Origin: Zancudomyces culisetae
Taxonomy: Eukaryota; Kickxellomycota; Harpellomycetes; Harpellales; Legeriomycetaceae
Direction: 5' to 3'
DNA: 40,237 nt
Assembly: GCA_001969505.1 (NCBI GenBank)
Contig: LSSK01000916.1
Location: forward strand, 1-40,237
Each line of letters opens with the position of its first letter. Within the stretch, counting starts at the first letter, position 1. The position numbers and the translations under genes are program-made. This document shows positions 9,806-20,305 of this stretch, one piece after another. Below the pieces are notes generated by a model that saw only the letters and a program-made list of their open reading frames with translations, was not told where the DNA came from and ran no database searches.

Positions 9806-11416
9806 ATGTCCACTCGAAAAAAAAATGAAAATGTAGACGGAAGTCTTTCAAAGTTAATGCAGCTGTATTATGCCGACCATAGTCCAACAACATATAAAAG
9901 TCCGACCAAGTTATTTAGAGAACGTTCTCAAGAAAGACTTTTGAATGGCAAGATGCGGCCAAACATACAAAGAAAAGATAGTGCTAGCGTTCTCAACAAC
10001 TGTGTAGATCCAATTATGGTAAGAATAATTTCTTTCTTGATTCCCATCGTCTTTGTATACAATTTATCTTTAACCAACTTTTTAACACTTACTGTGATGT
10101 TCGCTATCCATTTAACTTTTCATTATTATGTTGAAAATCTATGTAGTTTATCATTCTTACTACTACACAAAAAAAAAGTAATTAAAACCATACAACTTAC
10201 TCGACTATACCTTAAAATTCCATAGTGGGATGTACTCAGGTCAATAGATATGCATGAACTATCTACAAAGAGGAAGCAAAAAACCAAAATGCAGGGTTTA
10301 TCTGAACGCTCTTCACAAAGCACAACGCATAACAAAGGTGTGTATATTGATACGTCAAGGTTAACCAAAGCGAATTCATTTATAGAAAAGGACATTGCCA
10401 CAAACGAATGTAGAACTAGTGACAAAAATGTTAGTGATGAAGAAACGACACCCAGTACCAGTAGGTACAACGGCAGTGAAAGGTCAAATAGTAATGCCAG
10501 CACTGTAACATACTCTAAGAGCTTGGTTGATGAAAGATCTATAAGTGAAGAGGCTGGATCTCCAGAACATACCTCTGTAGAATCTGATTATCAAGATATC
10601 GGTGAGGATGTAATAACCCCAGTCACACAAGAAAATGACACACTCGCTAGCGCCAAAACTGCATACGAACCTACAAATACCGAATATGATTACAGTCTGC
10701 TTTGGGACACTACTTTGCACGACGTAGAGATGCAGGAAAAAGTACAGGCTGAAGAGCAGACACATAGTTTATTGTTCGTTTTTAAAGACGATAACGATCA
10801 ATTGGATATTCCTCAGAACGAGAATAGTGCTGATAACACTATTGAAAATACCAAAAACTCGGCAGATGGCCGTGATGATGATGAAGGCTCTGAAACTTCT
10901 GAATTTATCAATATGGAACCGATTCCAGATCTTTCCAGAAAGTTTTCACAGGGATATGTACTACCATCGTCTGATCTTTTAAATCCAGAATTGCTCAGAA
11001 CAAAAGTATATTCTAAATCAGTCTTTGAAATTGACCCGGCCCAGGGGTTTTATCAAGTTGACCAGTCTGCAGTTTCAGCAATAGAGCTCATGAGCAAAAA
11101 AAATGCCGAAATAGAATCCCATGTTGTCAACAGCATGTTTAATGAACTGAGACAGTCTAAGTATATTGAAAAGAACGATAATGCTGAAAAGGGATTAATT
11201 TCGATCTTAAAAAAGCAGGAACGATTGACAGAGTCACCTATAATGAAAAATTCACCCATCTCCAAGAATGGCTCATTCACAAAGTTTCGGACCAAACTTA
11301 CAAGCATCAAAAGGAAGCTTTTGCGTGGTCAGAACCTTATTGATGTTGAGGAAACCAAACCTAAAGGTAAATTCAAGGCCCGGTTCCTGGGTATCTTTAA
11401 AAGGAGAGGGCTGTAA
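9806..11416 (+). CDS. Unknown protein, disordered acidic/serine-rich with basic C-terminal tail, two exons
   Basis: Exons are 9806-10018 and 10226-11416, joined at GTAAGA and CATAG in phase 0, giving 467 residues. I do not recognise the family. The first 71 residues (SLSKLMQLYYADHSPTTYKS, then SPTKLFRERSQERLL) and the junction CVDPIMWDVLRSIDMHEL look like short conserved motifs. A long Ser/Thr/Asp/Glu-rich, probably disordered centre follows. From about residue 300 the text is more ordered (ELLRTKVYSKSVFEIDP, QSAVSAIELMSKKNAEIESHVVNSM). The last 60 residues are strongly basic with alternating hydrophobics (FTKFRTKLTSIKRKLL, then KFKARFLGIFKRRGL), which could bind acidic lipid or act as a nuclear localisation signal. 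No membrane segment or catalytic motif is visible. It is probably a scaffold or regulatory protein, which is inference only. Confidence 0.75.
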
Positions 11417-12209
11417 TTTATTCATGATAGGTGTGTACCAAGTGATACTGGTCTATACCAGAAATAGAAACAAAAAGGAAAAGGGGAGGGGGGAGCAAGC
11501 AGGCAGATACGTTTCTGTTTATCCAGCTGCATAGTGTATATCTAAAACCTCCCAAAATTTATTGACCTGGTGTATATTTAAGCACTATTACGAACGATTT
11601 GTTTGTATGGGGAGCAGTCGAAATACCATTTAAAATCTTGCGTTTTGATTTTTGTCATTTACTTTGGCTTTAAAGCTTGCAACATTATACTATTAGCCTT
11701 ATATTTACTTTAGATTTCTAGTATGGTCAAAACTATAAATACAATTTTCTGGTTTCAAACTAATGAGAGTGTCTACAAAAACGTACTAAGCTTATCTGAT
11801 AATTATCGTGTACTTGGTAGTTTGGCGGTAGTGTGTAGCACCATAATACCACCTCCAGTTTGGCCACCCCCACCCCGAATATCTAATGAGTTATAGATGG
11901 TGTGCTTTTTTAGCACACGTTTCTTGGAAAGAGAGGGAAGGGGGAGGGGGTACCACCACTCAAATAAACAAAAAAAAACCGATTAGATCTTTTAAAAATT
12001 AGTTTTGCTAAAATAATAATTATAATTATTGATAAATGAAGTATTAAAAACCATTAAATAAGGCCATAGTAATAGCGGTAGTAGTAACGATAGTAGTAAT
12101 AGTAAAGTGAAAATATCCTGGTTAAGGACATAAATATACGAGTCAAAGTGCTAAAAAGAAAGCCCTATTTCTCAACAAATTTCTCCAGAAAAGAAGAGGG
12201 TGTGATGGA
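11417..12209. other. Convergent intergenic region with TAG/TAA microsatellite
   Basis: About 0.8 kb lie between the stop codons of the unknown 467-residue gene and the CipC-like gene. The region holds a purine-rich GGGGAGGGG stretch near 11485, another near 11937, and an irregular GTAGTA/ATAGTA microsatellite at about 12068-12105. No gene is recognised. Both neighbours end here, so it should contain two polyadenylation regions. Confidence 0.5.
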
Positions 12210-13254
12210 TTAGTAGCCCTGGTTGTATCCACCATAACCACCCTGATTATAACCGCCTTGATTATAGCCGCCTTGGTCATACCCTCCTTGATTATCATAC
12301 GAAGAAGCTTCTCCGCCACCATAGTTGCTATAATTGTACTGTGGCTGGGATGAATCTGCAATCTGTGATTCCAACCCAACAATGGCTCTGTCAGCAGCTT
12401 GCTGAGCAACAACATCACGTGTAAGTCCAGCTTGCATGTTTCCGGCTTTTTCGAAATGCTTAACTGCCATGGCAGCAGCAAAACCTGCGACCATCTTCTT
12501 GAGTGTGGAGTGAGACATCTTTTTTCCTTGCTTCTTTTGCTTGTTTTCAAAGTATTTAACTGCCTGGTATGCAGCGGCACCAGCTACAAAGTTTTACAAC
12601 GCCAATGTTAATATAAAAAACAATAATAATAGTCAATATAAAATTAGGACATGTAGATGCTTGATTGAAATGTCAGGTGTTTACAATAAACGCACGCAGC
12701 ATTGTGATGTTTATGGGTGCAATACCCACACACCGCTTATCCACACTCAAGCAGGCACAAACACGTTTTTTTTCTTCTTGGAACAGGTAAAAACTAGAAA
12801 GTATAAAATTACACAGTTACATACCTATAAGAGCATGCATCTTGCTGTACGACCCACTCTTGCTGCTGCCTCCAAAAAGCCCACGATCATCACCACCTTC
12901 CAAAGCTTGCATTGATTCAAAGTCACGTTGCATTTGGTCCATATCAAAACCTTCCAAATCACGAGCACCAACACTTTCTTTGACTTCTATTCTTCCAAGC
13001 CCAGTGTCGGATCCTCCCGAAAATATGGCGGCGTACTGTTCGACAGATAGATTCTCATCTAGGCTGTCAAGATCTGGTTGACCATATCCTCCTTGGTTGT
13101 ATCCTGCTTGGTTATAACCGCTCTGGTCATATCCTCCTTGATTGTATCCACCTTGGTTGTATGCTCCCTGGTCATACCCTCCTTGGTTGTAACCGCCCTG
13201 GTCATACCCGTACCCTCCTCCTTGGTAGTTTCCGTATCCTTGGTTATAAGACAT
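12210..13254 (-). CDS. CipC-like (DUF3759) protein flanked by prion-like YNQGGY repeats, two exons
   Basis: Exons are 13254-12825 and 12583-12210, with donor GTATGT, branch TATTAAC and acceptor TGTAG, giving 267 residues. Residues 1-60 are tandem YNQGGY/YDQGGY units. An acidic linker follows ([15 protein letters not shown]). A helical domain spanning the splice junction reads [23 protein letters not shown], then [23 protein letters not shown]. It corresponds to the 'SHELIAGAA.FEAAK.YE...AKE..AGFAGAF' pattern of DUF3759, the family of Aspergillus CipC. The C-terminal 40 residues again consist of [10 protein letters not shown] units. The family is often stress- or drug-induced but has no established biochemical role. 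The composition of both tails (Gly, Tyr, Asn, Gln) resembles yeast prion domains such as Sup35 and predicts condensate or fibre formation. The gene model is secure; the family assignment is from memory of the motif. Confidence 0.85.
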
Positions 13255-14485
13255 CTTTATTTATCTTGTTCCTTTTTGTTTTATGTACCAAACTTAACAA
13301 TAGGCTACACTCTTCTCTAGAAAAAATAATTCTTGACAGAATATTTATTATAGTTTGAAAGAAGTTTCTACTGCCTTTTTTTCAGGTTTATATAGGGATT
13401 TTTAATGCCAGGTGCTTTTTTTTATATAAGTTCAACATACATATTTTTTATGCCGCTCTTTGTATTTATTTGCTTATGATTAAATTTGGTTGGCGATGCT
13501 TTTCATTGGGAATTTAATTGTGTTTTCCGATTTTCTCAGCACCACTTCACCTGTCGATTTTTAGGCAAATATGCATTTTTTTTAACCGACCCAGTTTCTA
13601 CCCAAATTCAATCAAAATATACATGAAACTTTAAGCAAGCTTTTTTATTTCTTGTATTAGCAAATCATCGTCGGTTTCATATTTCATTTCCTTCTCCCCC
13701 CCCCATATCTCTATCTCTTCTTTAAAGTTCTGGTGAATTGATGGTAAATATTTTTCCACGGTTTACCAAGATTTGCTGAGCGAATTAAAATAAAGAGATT
13801 TCTCTAATTTTCCATTTAAAACAACCCCTGTTATTCAGTTAAAAAATAGGGTGTTATGACCCAAAACGACTCTAAATAGTCAACACACGTGGGCTTATTT
13901 TTTGTTCTTCCACTTTTTTTTGTTTTGCTTTAGAAAAGCGAGCGAATAATAACTGTGCACGATTTGTATTATGGTGATGGCAACAGCGATGCCAAGACGC
14001 CAAAGATATATTTGATTACTAAGACTTTATCTTGAAGTTATACAAAAACAGAATTTCCAAAATATATGGTTTTCATTCATTTTACACAATCGACTCGTGT
14101 TTTTTTTTCTGCGCTCATTATTTTGGAACAATGCTTTTATCTTTCATGCATCTTTATTGACTTCCCTTCTTCTCTCGCCCCCTCCCTCCCTCGCAAAAAA
14201 GTAATCTATCATTTAAGCAACCAATTGATTTTTAGTTTTACTATCATTTTCCAACTCGCCAAGTCTTTTATTACAACTAAATTATAAATGTGTGATTATC
14301 AGGTTAATTGAGATCGAATGACCAAAAGCAGTTAGACAGTAAAATGTTGGAAACAGGAATGATCAAAAGGAATATAATATCAATGTTTATTTTGCTCATG
14401 CACCTCTTTTTATCTCGTGTCAGAGCGCTTCAAATAGGAGAGTGAAGATATTAAATAGAGCAATTAAACTGAAAAGACGGAAAAA
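13255..14485. other. Intergenic region upstream of the CipC-like gene
   Basis: About 1.2 kb of AT-rich sequence. It contains a CACGTG palindrome in ACACACGTGGG at about 13882, the type of site bound by Cbf1/Pho4-like bHLH factors. This site lies about 630 bases upstream of the CipC-like gene start and about 600 bases before the tentative small gene. No gene is recognised. Confidence 0.4.
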
Positions 14486-15073
14486 ATGTGGCGCGAACAA
14501 TTGGTTACGATTTTCAGATTCAACACTTTGCGTGCTCAGGGTTTGTAATAATAACTACTTATGGATATATCCACATTTAGCTATTAATTATATTCTACAG
14601 TCTAGCAATTAGCACGTGTTTTATTAACCATTTTTGCGCAAATGAACATCAAAAAGTAACCCAATTTGCAATAGGCATGTTCACAACTGGAGAATTTGTT
14701 GGTATGTTTACATTTTTTACTTACTAAGCGCCAAGCCAAGATACAGAAAAGTATGTTCTAGTGGCATAGGGTTAAGCAGATTCCATAGCCGATGAGATGT
14801 TCAGCTATTTTTATTTCCATTTCCATTTCCATTTTTACTTGACACAAACTTTTTACTCAACTAAAAGTCCCACAATTTTTAATATGTTGGCGTTCAACAG
14901 ATTTGCAAAGGTAGAAATTGCATGGGTACAATATTAAACACTTATCTCGGATTTATGGGAGGTGATGACTATTCATCCAGAGTAGTAACAAACTATTCTA
15001 GCTTTACAAAGCAGAGCAAACCACAGTTTGCTAAGATGGATGTGTTTTTAAACACAATTATAAGCCGTTACTA
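14486..15073 (+). CDS. Tentative small spliced gene, possible membrane protein
   Basis: This is a low-confidence model. An ATG at 14486 opens MWREQLVTIFRFNTLRAQ. A GTTTGT...TCTAG intron (14541-14605) joins it in frame to 14606-14701, which encodes a hydrophobic stretch ending QFAIGMFTTGEFVG just before a canonical GTATGT donor at 14702. The text GMFTTGEFVG resembles the C-terminal GxxxG helix of ATP synthase subunit g (yeast Atp20 GFYSVGEIIGR), but the protein would have far too few residues before that helix. The 3' exon is uncertain: an AAAG acceptor at 14910 gives an open frame to TAG 15071-15073 (starting GRNCMGTILNTYL), while TAG acceptors at 14768 or 14787 give other endings. It could also be chance. 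Confidence 0.3.
14814..14835. repeat. TTTCCA short tandem repeat
   Basis: Three to four tandem TTTCCA units on the plus strand. Similar TTTCCA-rich text recurs in the coronin downstream region (about 18846) and at 26720-26766, so this is a common simple sequence in this genome's spacers. It lies in the putative second intron of the tentative small gene. Confidence 0.6.
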
Positions 15074-16072
15074 GCCTACCACTGAGTCAAGATGTGTACT
15101 TTTCAGTGTGGACTTTAAATGTAATTATAGTTTATTATTCGACCCATAAGGAAATATAATGAAAGAACTGTGAATAAAGTATTCTCGTATATTCACTTTG
15201 TTCCGACTACAAAGTTTTCGTTTCTGGCTCCATGAGAATCTAAACAATCAGAGACACTGTATTCAGTCTCTTTCTTGTCCTTTCTTTTTTCTTTCTTTCC
15301 CATACCCTCTCCCTCTCTCATTTTACTCTTTGGGTTATTCGATTTTTTTCAGTCTCAAGAAATAAAGGGGAATAAAAGCTGCCAGAGTTAAAAATATAAC
15401 AAACCAAATGTGTAACATACGAGTGGGACCATTTTGTTTGAGGCCTGAACCAATTGGCTACACGTATTGTGTAGTTTAAGAGGCATTCATTATAAACCTT
15501 GAGGAAAGTAGGAAATTGAAGTCATAAAAGAACGGTTCTTTAGAGAAACAAGACTCAATCATTAAAGAGAAAAATGCACATCGGTATTTTTCTTCGTTTT
15601 CAGAATTTATTGGATAATCAGCAATTTCAATTTATTGGATACACAATATTATAAATAGAAGTGAAATTAGGATTAGAGAAATAAAATATTGGGAACATTT
15701 TTATTAAGGATACAAAATAATGTTCACAAAATTCTGCAGAAAAATCTAACAACCGCAAAAAATTAAATAAAATAATTAAATAAAATAAAATAAAGAACTT
15801 TGGCGAAAACGCAAATATAAAGACAGTAAAACAAAAAGTAATATTAAAAAGAAAAAATATATACAGACAATAACATTTTTGCAAAAACAAAAATAAAAAA
15901 ATTAAAGCTCCGTTTCAAAGAGAGTTTTAAACATATTTGCCTTTTTCTGTTTAGGCTGTTTATTCTTTATCAATACGCTATTTCCTTTTTAATATTATAA
16001 GGATACTCAAAAGTATAGCAAAAGCCAACATCAATCAACTCCAAATAGCAAAGTAGATAACCACGAAAAGAA
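15074..16072. other. Upstream region of the coronin gene
   Basis: About 1 kb of AT-rich sequence. It has T/C-rich tracts near 15265-15320 and A-rich AAATAAAATAA units at 15760-15800, which act as nucleosome-excluding sequence in yeast promoters. No gene is recognised. The coronin promoter is expected here, which is inference from position. Confidence 0.4.
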
Positions 16073-18032
16073 ATGTATTCATTTGTAAGACCAAGTAAAT
16101 TTAGGCATGTTTATGGGACGGGGAGTAAAAAAGATCTGTGGTATGAGAATCTAAGGTTTTCAACGAATGCGTGGGATACCAATTACGTTGTAGCTAATCC
16201 CGTAAGTTGGTCATGAAATATCTGGTATTCACATAGATATTGAATATATTTATTGTACAGGTATATTTTAGATGCAAATAGATGTGTACTGAAAAAAAAG
16301 GGGTGATATATAATAGGAATATCTAGCAGTGAATTGGAACGCAGGTGGCGGAGGAGCGTTCGCAGTGATACCACTTGAGACAGTGGGTAAACTAAGTGCA
16401 AATCTACCACTGTTCACAGGTCATAGCGGACAGGTTTTAGATACCGACTTTTCGCCGTTTAATGACGAGTTGATAATATCAGGTGCAGAGGATGCAAGAG
16501 TGATGATATGGAAAGTGCCAGAAGGCTACAAAGAAGATGTGGCGAAATTGCGGGAGGGAGGTGATATGGAAAACATCAAACCATTAGCCCAGCTAAAAGG
16601 ACACGGAAAGAGAGTAGGGCATGTAAAATTCAATCCGGTAGCAGAAAATGTAGCAGCTAGTTCAGGATTAGACTACAGCGTTAGGTTGTGGGACATTGAA
16701 CATCAGGGTGAGAAAGGAGCGGTGGGGGGTTTTCAGGATACAATCCAGTCTCTTGATTGGAACTACAATGGCACTTTAGTTGCAGCCTCGAGCAGGGACA
16801 AGAAATTGAGACTAGTGGATTTGAGAGCCAAGCAGGTAGTGGGAACAGCACCATCACATCAAGGAGGCAAGGGCAGTCGAGTTGTTTGGCTAGGTAGTAC
16901 AGGGAAGTTGGCTACTACAGGATTCGGAAGGACCAGCGGAAGAGAGTTGTTTGTTTGGGATGTTGCTAACCTAGAAAAACCAGAGTTGACGATTGAGATC
17001 GATACATCATCAGGGATTCTAATGCCGTTTTATGATGAGAGCAGTAAAATGCTGTATTTGGCGGGCAAAGGAGATGGAAACATCAGGTATTACGAATATG
17101 AGAAATCCAAAATGTTCTACATTAACGAATATACATCCACAGATCCCCAACGAGGAATGGCTGCAATGCCTAAACGAGGCGTCAATGTCCGCGACATCGA
17201 GCTGATGCGATTATTTAAGGCAGTCAACTCCAATTCTATTGAACCAATCTCCTTCAAAGCTCCAAGAAAGGACGAGTCATTCCAAGCAGATCTTTATCCT
17301 CCTGCCCCCGGTGGCCTTGCTGCTCTTTCTTCCGAGCAATACTTCTCTGGATCCACTGCTGATCCTGTTCTCGTTGACTTTGAGTCTATCTACACTAACG
17401 GCATCGCCAAACTTGTCCCCGCCGAACCCACCCCTGTCGTCAGTTCTGAGACTACCCCATCATCTCCTCCTCCCTCTCGCGCATCAGCTCCTCCCCCTCC
17501 TCTTTCTCCTCTTGCTTCTCCCCATCCAGAATCTCCAGTACTGTCTCCCACATCTGCTGTCGAAAGCCCTCATACCATTTCTGAGCCTCCTTCTCCCACA
17601 GCTGGAAAATCACGTGAAATTGCAGAGGCTCCTGCCACAGCCAACGTCTACCCACCTCTTGAAGCTGTTGATACATTTTTATTGGATGCAAAAATTGAAA
17701 AAGTCGTTTCTGGCTACCAAGAACTGATAAATCAGCATTCTGAGGCTCTTTCCAAAAAAATCGACTCGTTAACGGAAACCCAACTTGCTTTGGAGACCAA
17801 GATTTCTGAATTGGAATCCTCCAATACTCAGCTTTTGTCTAAGATTTCTTCATACGAACAGGAAATTGACTCTTTAAAGCAACTGACTGATTCGTTGCAA
17901 ACAAAATCTGCCGACCTTGAGGATTCCTTTAAAGCACACGACTCGCGTGTTTCTGAGTTGGAATCTAATTTGGTTACTACCATTGCTGCCGCGGCTAAGC
18001 TTACATCTGCTGTTGAGAATTTCTCTCCATAA
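16073..18032 (+). CDS. CRN1: Coronin, WD40 actin-binding protein, two exons
   Basis: Exons are 16073-16201 and 16317-18032 (GTAAGT...AATAG, phase 0), giving 614 residues; yeast Crn1 has 651. Coronin binds F-actin, bundles filaments and modulates Arp2/3 and cofilin at cortical patches. The N-terminus (SFVRPSKFRHVYG, KKDLWYENL, NAWDTN) and the rebuilt junction EYLAVNWNAGGGGAFAVIP are family signatures. The seven-blade propeller continues with GHSGQVLDTDFSPFND, SGAEDARVMIWKVPE, SSGLDYSVRLWD, SSRDKKLRLVDLRA and YLAGKGDGNIRYYE, ending at IEPISFKAPRKDESFQADLYPPAPG. A Pro/Ser-rich linker (about residues 420-480) precedes a C-terminal coiled coil (about 515-600, regular leucine spacing) used for oligomerisation. 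The first in-frame codon of exon 2 that looks like a start (GTG 16329) is internal, so exon 1 is required. Confidence 0.96.
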
Positions 18033-20305
18033 CTTATGTCGTGTTGCAAATTCTATTTAATAGACCTGCGTTAATTCACAAGTATCCGTAACGACTTGCT
18101 TACTTGTAAGGTCTTGTTCTTTTACCTCTCCTCTTGTTTCGATTTTTATCTCTTCACCCCTTATTTTTTTTTTTTTGAAAAGATGTTTTGTTAACATGTT
18201 TGGATTACTTGTGATCTTATGTTATGATATATATAAAGACAATGTATTTAAGCCGATACATGGGTAACTCTGTTTATTTTGACCCAAGTAAATATAGTTG
18301 ATTAGAACTATTTTTTTCTTTACTAGACTGGAATAAGAATCCATTAAAACCTGTTGAACGATTAGAGGTGGTCGTATTCGCTTTTAAAAAAACAGGATGG
18401 TAAAAAAAAAAGTAATTGCACCAGATATAATTGCAAATGCTAAAAAGAAATAAATTAGAATGAGGCAAGCCTTTCAAAGTTGGAGCGTAAATGAACGCAA
18501 TTTCGTGTTGAATAGACGTTTTTTTTTACTTATTTAATTGGGTTGGTGCCTGGAATACTCTGATTTGTCCGCTGTCAGGTTCAGTGTTAGCTGGAGAGAA
18601 GTTTTGGTTCCGAAAATTGTAATAAATGTTATAAGTTTCCGAGCTTACCAAGAGCATTTGGATTCAGCTGGTGTAACTTGCCTTGGAAGTGCGCGCAAAA
18701 AAGTATCTCTGATGGCAAACATAGATATTAATACATATGCAGTTGTGCTTACAGGCAACTGCAGGGTGTTTGTTATGGCATAGATATTTAGGTTGTAATA
18801 TCAAGTTACTTGCTTTTTATTCAGCAAATGATTTTATCAGTTTTTTTCCATTTCCATTTTCCGCTCCAGCTTCTGTAATTTAATCAATAATATACATTGT
18901 ACTGGTTTATTTTTTATTTAAATTGCCCAAGTTTGGTTAAATTAAAGTCGGATTTTGATTATTAGGCAATGCTCTAAAAATAGATTTTTAATTATATATT
19001 TTTAAAAATAATGGGAAAAAAATCATTTCAGATTATGTACAATCCCAAATAAATAGAAAAATAACCCAGATGAAGTTTATCGCCCCCCCTTCGTCCTCCC
19101 TCCTCCCTCCTCCCCCTTTCCCTCAAAAAATGAAATCAAAACCAACTTCGCTTCACAAAGTATAGACAAAGATAGAATAAATTATGAAAGGTTAACCTGC
19201 TTTCTTTGGTTATGTACCCATTACAAGTATTCTGACAAATACTGTGCACCATTACAGTACTAATGTGGATTATTATCGAGCCCTATCTTTTTTAGGTTCG
19301 CTTTTTATTTTTCTTTTCAGTAACCATCGAAATAGACGAATATTATGTAAATGATATCAAATAAACATTGATTCTTTTTTTTTGCACTTTATTAAACCAG
19401 TTTCAAACTAATGCAGATGGCAATGAGAGATATATTGTACTGTTTTGGAAAAAAAAAAATTTTAAGCGGAAAAATACTAGAATCATATATATAAAACACA
19501 ATCTGGCATTATACATCGCAACTAATATCACAATATCACAAAATAAACAAAAAAAAAGAGAAGTCAAAGGCTCGACCATTACACCTAACTCTATCTACCT
19601 ACCTAAAATAAAATATATAAAAAATCAATCATCCAAGGCTTTTAATACTTGGAAGGAATAATAAATAAAAGAAGAAACACGTAGGGATACCAAAGAAGGT
19701 TACAATAGTGTAACAGAACTGTATTATATGCAAAAAAATAAAACTGGTATCCACACATTCTAGACATTAAAAACTCGACGACACACTACAAATTTTTTAC
19801 GGGACGCAAAAGAATAAAAAAGCAAACATAAGGGCATAGAAACATAAAAATAAAACGCATCCAACACCAAAACCGACACCAATAAAAGGCGAATACTACG
19901 ATATCCGACAACTGTGCTTATCTATCTGGCGTATATGCATATTTATAGATACTTCTTGTGAGTAAGAGCATTCCTTGCCCAGATAACTACAAACAGCAAT
20001 CTTCCGAGTAGGAGTATCCTTTATATTCATAGAAAAGAACAAAATTTGAATACATCCAACAATACATCTACTTATAACAGTAAGGTCAAGGTAAATACTA
20101 TCAAGCTCATAACATTATTTTTTTGTCTCTAGATTGATGATACCACACCACTTGCACTAGTAGAAAATTGAGAGGTACCCACTAATAGCAATACATTTTA
20201 AATTTGGGGGTGCTTTTTGTTTATCCTCTTGCTGTTATTCTCCATTTCTATATTTTATACTGCAAAATAGAAAAAGGAGATATGAGCATAGGTAACGCAT
20301 AAAAC
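18033..20305. other. Intergenic region between coronin and the 1,777-residue gene
   Basis: About 2.3 kb, mostly AT-rich. Positions 18538-18783 form an island of higher GC content. It has an 81-codon open frame that lacks an ATG start and is preceded directly by TAA. The island also contains a perfect 7-base-pair hairpin (GCAGTTG...CAACTGC, about 18739-18762). It could be an exon fragment, a gene relic or a structured RNA; I cannot decide. Otherwise no gene is recognised. The last part (19650-20300) is the leader and promoter of the next gene. Confidence 0.45.
20282..20302 (+). promoter_or_regulatory. Six-codon in-frame upstream ORF before the 1,777-residue gene
   Basis: ATG AGC ATA GGT AAC GCA TAA ends exactly one codon before the main ATG at 20306 and is in the same frame. 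Ribosomes that scan and start here would stop three bases short of the main start. Any readthrough of the TAA would add an N-terminal extension. If the transcript begins upstream of 20282 this should repress or condition translation of the large protein. The regulatory effect is inference; the frame relation is seen directly. Confidence 0.5.

Noticed and set aside
12143-12580. 145-codon minus-strand frame overlapping the second exon of the CipC-like gene
   Set aside because: It is an alternative frame across the exon. The repeat and domain text are in the other frame and are continuous with exon 1 after splicing.
17239-17727. 162-codon plus-strand frame in the coronin gene, Leu/Pro-rich
   Set aside because: It is an out-of-frame reading of the Pro/Ser-rich coronin linker. 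The coronin frame is certain.
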